Part shown: piece by piece, positions 1 to 7,154 of the stretch
Layout of the letters: the number at the start of each line of letters is the position of its first letter
How positions within the stretch are numbered: position 1 is the first letter of the stretch
Assembly: GCA_011503125.2 (NCBI GenBank)
Contig: WWBZ02000031.1
Span: 1 to 10,000 of the forward strand
DNA: 10,000 bases
Source of the DNA: Botryosphaeria dothidea
Lineage: Eukaryota; Ascomycota; Dothideomycetes; Botryosphaeriales; Botryosphaeriaceae
Direction: 5' to 3'
The notes under the pieces: model-generated
What the model was told of the DNA's origin: nothing
Seen by the model: the letters and a program-made list of their open reading frames with translations, nothing else
Databases searched by the model: none
Translations under genes and position numbers: made by a program

Positions 1-193
1 CGCTCAGCGAGCTGTTGTGATTGAGCAGGATGGCTCAGTAGGTGGGGCCCGCTCAGGCAGCCTTGGCAATCTGAGCGGGTGGGTCTAGTTGAGCGCGAGG
101 TCACGTGACCTCGGATCTTTATGACCCCGACTTCTGTTGTTCCGGCGGGGCTGATCCCTAACTTCCTCAACCTGTGGAGGCTGCGCCGTAACA
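1..193 (-). repeat. 3' LTR, first 193 bp (cut by window edge)
   Basis: Positions 6-193 are identical base for base to 7542-7729, giving 188 bp of perfect direct repeat with the 5' LTR. In element sense it begins TGTTAC at 193, directly after the polypurine tract, as a 3' LTR should. Positions 1-6 do not continue the alignment but match 7518-7523, which suggests a 19-bp indel between the two LTRs. It carries the same U3 palindrome (96-113) and inverted repeat (48-56 with 71-79) as the 5' copy. U3 of this LTR is also the DNA directly upstream of the antisense ORF, so it may act as its promoter region; that is inference. Confidence 0.93.
96..113. promoter_or_regulatory. 18-bp perfect palindrome with E-box, 3' LTR copy
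   Basis: CGAGGTCACGTGACCTCG reads the same on both strands and centres on CACGTG, the E-box bound by bHLH factors such as the fungal Cbf1/Pho4 class. It lies in U3, about 180 bp upstream of the antisense start codon, and is repeated at 7632-7649 in the 5' LTR. Binding is inferred only. Confidence 0.5.
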
Positions 194-207
194 CTATCCC
201 CCCCCTT
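194..207 (-). other. Polypurine tract (plus-strand primer)
   Basis: In element sense this reads AAGGGGGGGGATAG and abuts the TGTTAC start of the 3' LTR. A G-rich purine run at this place is the RNase H-resistant primer for second-strand DNA synthesis in LTR retrotransposons. The position fixes the 3' LTR boundary at 193. Confidence 0.85.
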
Positions 208-211
208 AAGG

Positions 212-228
212 ATCTTCGGCCCGAAGAT
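212..228. promoter_or_regulatory. 17-bp dyad ATCTTCGG-C-CCGAAGAT
   Basis: Two perfect 8-bp arms around a single base. It contains CGG-N1-CCG, an inverted pair of the CGG triplets that Zn(II)2Cys6 regulators recognise, although a spacing of 1 is shorter than in the well-known yeast sites. It sits 64 bp upstream of the antisense ATG at 292 and just inside the polypurine tract. On the element RNA it would form a hairpin in the 3' untranslated region. Either role is inference. Confidence 0.45.
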
Positions 229-291
229 TCTTCCGTATTGCCTATTTCCTTGTGGGTTCTTCCTGGCTTACTTTCTCTCCGTAAGTCCATC

Positions 292-1166
292 ATGTCTAAA
301 CGTAAGCGGGATACTACGGAGGAACGACGTCGTTTGGCGGCCCTCGTGGAGTCTATTTCCTTTCCCGCGATTCGTCCCTGCTTTGATTGTGAACTAAACG
401 GTAGGCCGTGTAAGGTTGCTCCGGAACACGATCGTTGTGGTGCTTGTATTGCGAAGGGTACTACGATGTGTGATGCGAAGAAGATGTCGCTTTCTGGAGG
501 TAGGTGGTCTTTTCTTCTGTCCGGGATGCTTGCTCACGTTTTCTAGCCTTAAGTCTTCGCCGCGAGCAGGAGAAGTTAAAGGCCAAGGAGGCCGAGGCTC
601 AAGAGAAGTTTCTGGCTTCTCTGGCTGATCTTGATAGGCTCCGTGCTGTTCAGGAGGAAGAGCGAGTGCGCTTACGGCGGGAGCAAGAGGAGATGCATCG
701 TCGTCATGAGGAGGTCCTGCGATGCCAGGAGAAAGAGCTAGGGACTGTTGCTGCTCGTTTGAAACGGTTGCGGGCCAACCAGCGTTTGTTGGAGGAGCGT
801 GGTTACAAGGCTCTTCTTGCTGAGTCTGGTAGTTTGGCCGCGTTGGATGAGCATGATCGTCGGGAAGCGGAGGAGTTGCTGGCTGCGCTGGCCGAGGATG
901 AGGGGTACGCTCCTGACCCTGAGAATTCTGAGGGTCCGTCCGCGTCAAAACGGCCACGTCACGAGACGGTGGGTCTTGCTGCGCCGCATGTGGCTGAGTC
1001 TGCCGAGTCTGCCGGCGAGCCTGTGGCTGGTGCGAAATCTCCGTGCTCTCCTGAGCCTGTGAATTCTGCCCGTTTATCCCCCTATCTTGAGGGTCTCTCG
1101 CCGTTCTCGTTCGGGGACGACCTCGTTTCCGTGGGAGGTCGGGATTTTGACGGTGGAATTCTGTGA
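292..1166 (+). CDS. Antisense spliced ORF: Zn2Cys6-like cluster plus coiled-coil protein
   Basis: Exons 292-499 and 547-1166 join in frame across a 47-nt intron to give 275 residues. The start at 292 has A at -3; the in-frame ATG at 121 lies in the LTR and has T there, so 292 is preferred. Residues 30, 33, 40, 49, 52 and 60 are cysteines spaced C-x2-C-x6-C-x8-C-x2-C-x7-C, inside the Zn(II)2Cys6 consensus, but the usual Arg/Lys residues between cysteines 2 and 3 are absent. Basic clusters (KRKR at 3-6, KRPR at 204-207) could be nuclear signals. Residues about 72-185 are Glu/Arg/Leu-rich and predicted by eye to be a long coiled coil; 186-275 is Ser/Pro-rich and acidic, likely disordered. The layout resembles a dimeric DNA-binding regulator. 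Its last 773 bp overlap Pol's tail in antisense. From memory, similar cysteine plus coiled-coil hypothetical proteins recur in fungal genomes; function unknown. It could still be a frame that is open by chance opposite pol, but the matching intron argues against this. Confidence 0.6.
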
Positions 1167-4100
1167 CGAGATCTGGATGTATGTCGTCCTTGGGTACCCA
1201 TTGGTTATCCTCATTTCCGTATCCTTCCCATTTGACAAGATATTTGAGCTGATGTCCGAATCTTTTGCAGTCTAAGATTTTCTCGACTGGGTATTCGTCT
1301 TCTTCGGCATCTGGGTTTTCTGGGATTATCTCTTCTGGAGTTTCTGGGATTGTGGCGTTTTCTGGTGCTGGCTCGAGCAATGCCACGTGAAAGGTGGAAT
1401 TCATTCGTGTCGTTGCTGGCAATTTGAGTCGATACGTAACGTTTCCAAGTTTTTCTGAAATTTCGAATGGACCGGTTTTCTTGAAATCCAATTTGTCGCT
1501 TGGTCGCTTCGATTTGATGTTTTTTGTGAGGAGGTATACTTTATCCCCCCTCTTTAGGTTCGGTGCCGCCTGGTGCCGTCTGTTGTAGTACTTGGACATC
1601 ATGATTCGTACGTGCTCGAGGTCGAGACTGATGGCTTTGTGTAGTTCTTTTAGCTGCTCGGCTTTAAGAACACCTTGTTGGGCCAATTTTCGACTTGGGA
1701 TGGCTTCTCTATACGCGTCTGGTTCGAATCCATAGTTGGCAAAGAACGGGGATACGTTGGTTGACTCTTGTTTGGCGCTGTTGTAGGCGAACTGTGCCAT
1801 AGGTAGCCATGTGGCCCAATCGTCCTGTGGGTAGTTGACGAAACAGCGGAGATATTGTTCGAGAGTCCGGTTCATCCGTTCTGTCTGACCGTCCGTTTGC
1901 GGGTGTGCGGTTGTAGAGAGTTTGTTCTTAGCCCCAAGTTGACGCATGAGCGTTTGCCAGAATTCAGAACGCATTAGCTTATCTCTGTCCGAAACCAGTT
2001 CTTCCGGCATTCCGTGATCCGCGAAGATGTATCGGAGGAACGTATGAGCTAGCTGCTCTGCATTCGATGCCTCGAGGTAGGGCAAGAAGTAAGCGTACTT
2101 CGTGAGTCTGTCGACAAAGACTAGGATCGAGTCGTGCTTAACTCCGGTAAGCGAGTCTCTAGACTGTGGCAGCTTCGTAATAAAGTCTAGCGTAACCGAT
2201 TGCCATGGTCGTTCTGGAACTTCTAGGGGTTGTAGTTGTCCGTACGGAGCGTGTGTCGCGGCTTTGCTTCTAATGCAAAGGTCACATTGCGAGACTATGC
2301 GCTGGACTGTCTTCCGTAACCCTGGAAAGTAGAAGTTTCGTGTGATCCTTTCGGTTGTCCTGTCGATGCCCTGATGTCCATGCGCGGGTGCTTCGTGTAT
2401 ATCCTTGACTAGTACTTCTCGCAGTCTTGCCGGGACATAGATTAATCCTTTGAAGAGAAGCGTTCCTTCCCTATCTCGAGCAATACGCGGGTCGTCCTCA
2501 AGCGCTAAAAGTTCCTGCGCGAAGGAGTCCTGTGCGTATGCTTCTCGGATCTTCAGATGCCATGGGTTTGACTCGATGCGAAGCATTGGGAAAGACGGTC
2601 TGGCAAGGGTGAGCGATCCATCGCTATCCACTGCGAACACTGCAGGGTGCGGCTCGATTCGTCCTTCCATGTAGTCTACCCTTCTGCTGAGTGCGTCAGC
2701 GGCGGCGTTATCTACACCTTTTCTATGTGTAATCTTAAAATCGTAGGAGGCCATTTCTTCAGACCAGCGAACCTGTCGTCGGTTCAGCTCCTTAGTCGTG
2801 GTGAAGCGCGTGAGGTTTTGATGATCGCAGTGCACTACCACCTGGTAGCTGGCTCCTTCAAGATAGTGTCTCCATTGCTTGAATGCTGAGACGATAGCTA
2901 AGAGCTCCTTGTCGTGAGTATCGTAGTTGAGCTCTGCCGGTGTGAACTTCCTAGAGTAAAACGCGATTGGGTGCCATCGACCTTGATCGTCAGGCTGGCT
3001 GAGACATGCTCCGAGGGCGAATCCTGACGCATCAGTTTCTACTTCGATAGGTTTGTCGGGATCATATATCCCTAGAACCGGTGCTTCGCAAAACATGCGT
3101 TTAAGCGATTCGAAGGCTTGCTGCTGATCGTCTCCCCATTTGAAGCCATGCTCCTTTCGAGTGAGTCGCGTTAAAGGTTCCGTGACCTTTGAGTAGTTCC
3201 AAATGAACTTTCGGTAGAAGTTCGCGAATCCAAGGAAAGACTGAACTTCCTTGATCGTCTTGGGTACTGGCCATTCTCTAATGGAATCCAGTTTCGAGTC
3301 GTCCATACCGACGTGACCTGGGGTGATGACAAAGCCTAAGAATTCTGTCCTTTGAACGTGCCATTCGCATTTCTCGGGTGCGATAGACAGATTCTTTGCC
3401 TGGAGGGCTTCTAGGACCTTTCTGACATGCTTCTTATGATCCTCGAGGGTCTCTGAAAAGATGAGGATATCGTCGAGGTAAGCTAAGCAGAAGATATCCA
3501 AGTATTCGCGCAGCGTATCGTTGACAAGATTTTGGAAAGTTGCTGGCGCGTTGGTAAGCCCGAATGGCATAACCGTATACTCGTAGAGTCCTAGCCTCGT
3601 TCTGAAGGCTGTCTTCCATTCTTCCCCTTCTTTGATCCTAACCAGGTGATATCCTTCCCGGAGGTCCAGCTTCGTAAAGTACTTTGCTTTCCCTAACTTG
3701 TCCTGGAGCTCGTCGATGCGTGGGAGCGGATAGCGGTTCTTGATCGTGATGTCGTTGAGTTGTCGGTAGTCGACACAGAGGCGTAGTTTGCCATTCTTCT
3801 TTGGGACGAAAAGGATCGGATATCCGGCTGATGACGTTGAAGGCCGAATATATCCGCGTTCGAGGTTCTTCTCGATGTATTCCCTTAAAGCCTCCATTTC
3901 CTTTGCTGATAAGGAGTAGATGGGCTTATAAGCTGGCTTCGTGCCCGGCTTGAGTGGAATCTCGTGGTCCCATGGTTGATGCTTCGGCAAATCTCCTTTT
4001 CCTCTTTCTTGGCAAACGGCTTTTAAGTCCCAGTACTCGCTGGGTACCGTTTCCATTTCCGGTATTGGAGGTTCTCCGTATGGATTGTTCCATGTCTCCA

Positions 4101-5310
4101 AACTACCGTGTTGTCCCCTTCTAATCCTCGCGGGATCGTCTCCTCCAATGGGAGTAGGACTATCCTCATCCTTAAGCCTTTCCCGTGCGGCCTTGGCTAG
4201 TGCTCTCTGTTGCACCGCCTGTGAGGGTTTGATGTACATGAGGCAGACCTGCTGGCCTTGGCGTCTCATACGCTTGAATGCCTCTCCTGAGATTGTCTGG
4301 ACGTCGACTTGAGGTTCAGTGGCTGCTAATTGCTTACGCGAAGCCTTACTCTTAGCCTTATGCCTTTTCCTCGTAGTCCTTCGTGACGTATGCTGTACTT
4401 GTTCGTCGGGAATACTAGACTCGGTTGGTCTTACTCCGCTTGAGGTGCTGCATTTTACCGAGGAGGCGGCGTCTCGTACGCTACTGTCCTGGTCCTGTTT
4501 TACGCTTTCCTTAAGGTTGCCGTTGATGCTGCCGTCGCTGGGCCTTACGCCATCATTGCCGTTGATGCTGCCGTCACTGGGCCTCACGCCATCGTGGCTA
4601 GAGTCGTATCTTAAGTCGGGGGTATCGTTTCGCTTAGTAGGGCTTATTCCTGCAATAGGGTTGCATTTTACCGAGGAGGCTTCGCTACTTGCGTCGCAGT
4701 CCTGGTGCTGACTTACACCACTATCGGAGTCGCCTACACAGTTGCCACATTCAGGCCTTACACTGGCTACTTCCCGTGTTGATGTCGATAGGAGCTTTCG
4801 AAGGGTATCCAACAACCCATTCTCCTTCTGTAATCCTTGTTTTCGTAGGAGGTCCTCGAGCTCCTCTCGAAAGATAATGGAGTCTCCTTCTCCGAAGTCG
4901 AAGATAGGTTTCTGTGTCCGGATCCAGGGCATACCTAGAATGATATCGTGCCCAGGAATACGTTGGACGTCGAGGGAAATCCGTTCTTGATGGTTCCCTA
5001 TCTGGAGGGTTGCTTCCTCCGTTTCTATCTTTACCCAGCCTTCTCCGTAGGCTGCCTGGGATCCGTCGAATCCACTGAGGGGATACGGTTCCTGTTTCTT
5101 GCGGTATGGGATATTCATCTTCTGCACAAGCTCGTTGTGGATGAAATTTCCGCTTGATCCTGTATCGATCAGGATTCTAGTGGGTACTCCGTTGAGTATT
5201 CCTTGTGTCTTGAACTGTTTCCATAGGTTTGGTCCGGTAAGAGTTTCCGTTTCCGATGTGCGCGATACCATATGAAGGGACCTAGACTGTGGCCCCTGGG
5301 TTGGTCCCAT
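394..5310 (-). CDS. pol: Pol polyprotein: protease, RT, RNase H, integrase, chromodomain
   Basis: 1638 residues from the first in-frame ATG; the frame is open upstream to a TGA at 5358-5356, so it is probably expressed as Gag-Pol by -1 frameshifting at 5334-5328. Domains: aspartic protease about 35-135 (DTG 49-51, later ILGMPW); Ser/Thr-rich linker with repeats about 170-400; reverse transcriptase about 450-665 with catalytic D549 and YLDD 611-614; RNase H about 755-875 (TDASG with D760, DAL near 872); integrase zinc finger H972, H979, C1009, C1012; catalytic D1042, D1108, E1144 with exactly 35 residues between the last two; GPF module at 1280-1282; chromodomain about 1338-1391 with aromatic residues Y1340, W1361, Y1364. 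A chromodomain typically binds methylated histone H3 tails and directs integration to heterochromatin. An AT-hook-like KRGRPR follows at about 1395-1400. Residues 1400-1638 are Pro/Gln/Thr-rich, featureless, and overlap the antisense ORF. No stop or frameshift is seen. Confidence 0.95.
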   Translation of the reverse strand: MGPTQGPQSRSLHMVSRTSETETLTGPNLWKQFKTQGILNGVPTRILIDTGSSGNFIHNELVQKMNIPYRKKQEPYPLSGFDGSQAAYGEGWVKIETEEATLQIGNHQERISLDVQRIPGHDIILGMPWIRTQKPIFDFGEGDSIIFREELEDLLRKQGLQKENGLLDTLRKLLSTSTREVASVRPECGNCVGDSDSGVSQHQDCDASSEASSVKCNPIAGISPTKRNDTPDLRYDSSHDGVRPSDGSINGNDGVRPSDGSINGNLKESVKQDQDSSVRDAASSVKCSTSSGVRPTESSIPDEQVQHTSRRTTRKRHKAKSKASRKQLAATEPQVDVQTISGEAFKRMRRQGQQVCLMYIKPSQAVQQRALAKAARERLKDEDSPTPIGGDDPARIRRGQHGSLETWNNPYGEPPIPEMETVPSEYWDLKAVCQERGKGDLPKHQPWDHEIPLKPGTKPAYKPIYSLSAKEMEALREYIEKNLERGYIRPSTSSAGYPILFVPKKNGKLRLCVDYRQLNDITIKNRYPLPRIDELQDKLGKAKYFTKLDLREGYHLVRIKEGEEWKTAFRTRLGLYEYTVMPFGLTNAPATFQNLVNDTLREYLDIFCLAYLDDILIFSETLEDHKKHVRKVLEALQAKNLSIAPEKCEWHVQRTEFLGFVITPGHVGMDDSKLDSIREWPVPKTIKEVQSFLGFANFYRKFIWNYSKVTEPLTRLTRKEHGFKWGDDQQQAFESLKRMFCEAPVLGIYDPDKPIEVETDASGFALGACLSQPDDQGRWHPIAFYSRKFTPAELNYDTHDKELLAIVSAFKQWRHYLEGASYQVVVHCDHQNLTRFTTTKELNRRQVRWSEEMASYDFKITHRKGVDNAAADALSRRVDYMEGRIEPHPAVFAVDSDGSLTLARPSFPMLRIESNPWHLKIREAYAQDSFAQELLALEDDPRIARDREGTLLFKGLIYVPARLREVLVKDIHEAPAHGHQGIDRTTERITRNFYFPGLRKTVQRIVSQCDLCIRSKAATHAPYGQLQPLEVPERPWQSVTLDFITKLPQSRDSLTGVKHDSILVFVDRLTKYAYFLPYLEASNAEQLAHTFLRYIFADHGMPEELVSDRDKLMRSEFWQTLMRQLGAKNKLSTTAHPQTDGQTERMNRTLEQYLRCFVNYPQDDWATWLPMAQFAYNSAKQESTNVSPFFANYGFEPDAYREAIPSRKLAQQGVLKAEQLKELHKAISLDLEHVRIMMSKYYNRRHQAAPNLKRGDKVYLLTKNIKSKRPSDKLDFKKTGPFEISEKLGNVTYRLKLPATTRMNSTFHVALLEPAPENATIPETPEEIIPENPDAEEDEYPVEKILDCKRFGHQLKYLVKWEGYGNEDNQWVPKDDIHPDLVTEFHRQNPDLPRKRGRPRTRTARDPQDRGINGQNSQAQESTEISHQPQARRQTRQTQPHAAQQDPPSRDVAVLTRTDPQNSQGQERTPHPRPAQPATPPLPDDHAHPTRPNYQTQQEEPCNHAPPTNAGWPATVSNEQQQSLALSPGIAGPPHDDDASPLAPAVSALALPPEQHGAYQDQPEKPETSLEPRPPWPLTSPARGEDLRLENVSKHPGQKKRPPTSRKRHLLRITHRSTLRNTSTTTIVFRSNLTRPTV
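500..546 (+). other. Candidate 47-nt spliceosomal intron in the antisense ORF
   Basis: Donor GTAGGT at 500, branch-like CTCAC at 533-537, then TTTTCTAG ending at 546. The branch A to AG distance of about 10 nt and the 47-nt length are normal for filamentous fungi. Exon 1 ends after the first base of a codon and 547 resumes in exactly the frame that is open to 1166. Unspliced, the exon 1 frame stops at the TAG of the acceptor itself (544-546). Confidence 0.6.
4450..4680 (-). repeat. Repeats in the Pol protease-RT linker
   Basis: Positions 4517-4555 and 4556-4594 are two tandem copies of a 39-bp unit with few differences, each coding the 13 residues DGVRPSDGSINGN. Flanking them, an 18-bp block (GCATTTTACCGAGGAGGC on the + strand) is found exactly at 4450-4467 and 4663-4680 and codes the ASSVKC motif twice. 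The linker seems to have grown by local duplication. Being in frame, the copies do not harm Pol. Confidence 0.85.
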
Positions 5311-5334
5311 TGCCGTAGGGCCGTCTAGTTTTTT
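5277..5334 (-). promoter_or_regulatory. -1 ribosomal frameshift signal at the gag-pol junction
   Basis: In element sense the last gag codons are CCA AAA AAC TAG. A_AAA_AAC (5334-5328) matches the X_XXY_YYZ slippery heptamer in the correct phase and is followed at once by the gag stop. A slip of -1 enters the open pol frame, adds L-D-G-P-T-A, and reaches pol Met1. After a 5-nt spacer, GGCCC (5322-5318) can pair with GGGCC (5295-5291); loop bases GGGACC (5308-5303) can pair with GGTCCC (5282-5277), giving an H-type pseudoknot with loops of 9, 7 and 8 nt. The heptamer is seen directly; the pseudoknot is a hand fold without energies. Confidence 0.8.
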
Positions 5335-7154
5335 GGCATAGGGTAGCCGTAGACTTCACTGTGCATATAGTCTTCCCATTCGTTGACTTGGAGATATGCT
5401 TGCTTCCAGTTGGTCCATTTGTCGGAGTTCTGCTTCCTTCGCCAGTAGACTTTGTCCTTTCGAACCTGATATCTAAAGGTTGGTCGATTGAGCTTCTTGT
5501 CCGGAATCCACTGGAGTGTACGATGCTGGATCGTTGCCGTGCCGTACTGGCAGAGAATCCGTGCTAGTTCCCGGAGGGAGTCGTAGTCTGCTTGCTCGCG
5601 TGCTGAGGTTCCTTGGTGGTGGCGTTCGACGAGTGTCGTTTCTTTGGTCACCGGAAGTTCGTACTTCTTCCCGTCTTGTTCAATTCGGGTTTCCCAAAGG
5701 GTGTTCTGACGCCATCCCCAAATGACCGTAAGCGCGATGCCTTTCTGATGCGGAATCCAGATTGTTTGACTAAGATTGCCCCATTCGTCCCGTAGGTGGT
5801 TGCCAATGCCGTATCTTTCAGCGAGAACTTCTAACGAGACGAGGGTGTCTAGTTTGTCCGATGGTATAGGTGCATTATCTGACTGCGTTTCACTAGTACT
5901 CTCGTATAGTTCTCCTGTTTCGCTGTTGACAAGTTCGTCGTCTAGAGGGAAACTATCGATGATATCGTCGGTTTCGATGACTTCTTCGTTCCTGGTCATC
6001 ATACCGAAGTTTCGAGGTTCGTGGGGGTACCATCCAGAGATATCCTTGCTGGTTTGGTGCGTCTGACAGCCGTCATCGTAACAGGCTGTCCAGTGTAGCG
6101 TATCGTGGTTGTCTTGGCGAGATGCAACCGACGCTTCACGCTGAGCGCTCGAAGTCTGCTTGTTGTCCTTCTTGCTGCGAGGGTTCTGCGGACACTTAGG
6201 AGAGAAGTGTTTGTCACTGCCGCAGGTGATGCAGAGTCGATCCTTATAGCGCTGTTTCTGCTCATCCGTCCAGTTCGGGTTAGGTCCCTTGGGCTTCTTG
6301 TTGTTGTGACCATTGTTGCCCTTCTTGGAATCCTGTCTGTTGGCCGCGTCGAGGGCCATAGCGTCTCCGCCTTCGAGGGTTGTTCTTTCACGGCGGGGCT
6401 TCGAGGTGTTGGATTGTCGAGAACCCATCTTCCATTCGTACATGCGACCGTCGATCTGAGACGCAAGGTCTACCATCTTCTGAAAGGTAGGTGGGTATTC
6501 GTGAGTGATCATGTTCTTCTTGACTTCGTCCTTCAGGCCTTTATAGAAGAGGTCGCGGAAAGTCTCGTCTGACCATTCGAGGTAGGCTGCAAGCTGCTGA
6601 AACTTGGTTGCGTAGACAGCTACAGATCCCATCTGTCTAACGGTCATAATATCGTTAGAGGCTTTGCGGACTTCGTCCCGATCGTTGAAAGTGGCCCTAA
6701 GGTTGTCTGCGAATCCCGTGTAGGTGTCGAAGATTTCCTTGGTCTTTGCCCGTCTCTTCTCGAGAGAGTGTTCGTTGGCTAGGTGGTCGCGAAGGTATGG
6801 TTCCATCCATGCTTCTGCCGTTCCTCTGAGGTAGGTTGATGCGAAGAGCACTTCTTCGGCGTCGTTGTCGAATTGTGCTTGGTTAAACTGGAGGTAGCGT
6901 TGCATCTGGAGTAGGAAGGATTGGAGCTTCTTCCTGTCCCCATCGAACTTCTCGGGTGCCGCTACTTTAACCTTAGTAGCGCTCCGCTTTGTCGTGTGCT
7001 CGATCAGTCGAGCGTTCTGAGCTTTCAACTCCTCGATGAGTTGTAAGAGCTCAGCTCTGGTAGGCTCTGTTTGCAGCGCGGGCGGAGCACGCCCTGGGGC
7101 ACCCTCAGCGCGGCCCTCCGTTGGGTCGACGTCCATCTGAGATCCTGGTGCCAT
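5325..7154 (-). CDS. gag: Gag (capsid-nucleocapsid) protein
   Basis: 609 residues. The ATG at 7154 is the first AUG downstream of the predicted transcription start, with A at -3 and G at +4. Residues about 66-230 resemble the retrotransposon Gag (capsid) domain, with the FDG-x-LxxFLxQ and YLRGTAEAWMEPYL type motifs. A Lys/Asn-rich basic stretch about 240-300 precedes a CCHC zinc knuckle, C308-x2-C311-x4-H316-x4-C321, which binds element RNA. After the knuckle comes an unusually long tail of nearly 290 residues: a Cys/His patch (C358, C363, H366), an acidic stretch near 385-425, and a Trp-rich, probably folded part about 430-609 that ends in MPKN at the slippery site. The tail seems, from memory, to recur in fungal elements; its role is unknown to me. 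Gag assembles the particle in the cytoplasm in which reverse transcription occurs. Confidence 0.93.
   Translation of the reverse strand: MAPGSQMDVDPTEGRAEGAPGRAPPALQTEPTRAELLQLIEELKAQNARLIEHTTKRSATKVKVAAPEKFDGDRKKLQSFLLQMQRYLQFNQAQFDNDAEEVLFASTYLRGTAEAWMEPYLRDHLANEHSLEKRRAKTKEIFDTYTGFADNLRATFNDRDEVRKASNDIMTVRQMGSVAVYATKFQQLAAYLEWSDETFRDLFYKGLKDEVKKNMITHEYPPTFQKMVDLASQIDGRMYEWKMGSRQSNTSKPRRERTTLEGGDAMALDAANRQDSKKGNNGHNNKKPKGPNPNWTDEQKQRYKDRLCITCGSDKHFSPKCPQNPRSKKDNKQTSSAQREASVASRQDNHDTLHWTACYDDGCQTHQTSKDISGWYPHEPRNFGMMTRNEEVIETDDIIDSFPLDDELVNSETGELYESTSETQSDNAPIPSDKLDTLVSLEVLAERYGIGNHLRDEWGNLSQTIWIPHQKGIALTVIWGWRQNTLWETRIEQDGKKYELPVTKETTLVERHHQGTSAREQADYDSLRELARILCQYGTATIQHRTLQWIPDKKLNRPTFRYQVRKDKVYWRRKQNSDKWTNWKQAYLQVNEWEDYMHSEVYGYPMPKN

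Noticed and set aside
281..286. GTAAGT as a donor site of a further upstream intron
   Set aside because: A perfect donor, but it lies before the chosen ATG, and use of it would remove that ATG. No evidence for an upstream exon.
121..546. Unspliced 141-residue + strand ORF starting in the LTR
   Set aside because: The ATG at 121 has a poor context, and the C-terminal 15 codons are intron, ending at the acceptor TAG. Only the part from 292 to 499 is kept, as exon 1.
504..1166. 220-residue + strand ORF taken as a separate gene
   Set aside because: Its first 14 codons fall inside the intron. It is better explained as exon 2 of the spliced antisense ORF.
4085..4877. Several + strand ORFs opposite the Pol linker and protease
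   Set aside because: No domain, coiled coil or intron signals; they mirror the repetitive, stop-poor linker on the other strand.
5999..6572. Two 155-residue ORFs overlapping gag on either strand
   Set aside because: Both lie within the gag coding sequence with its clear CCHC knuckle and have no features of their own.
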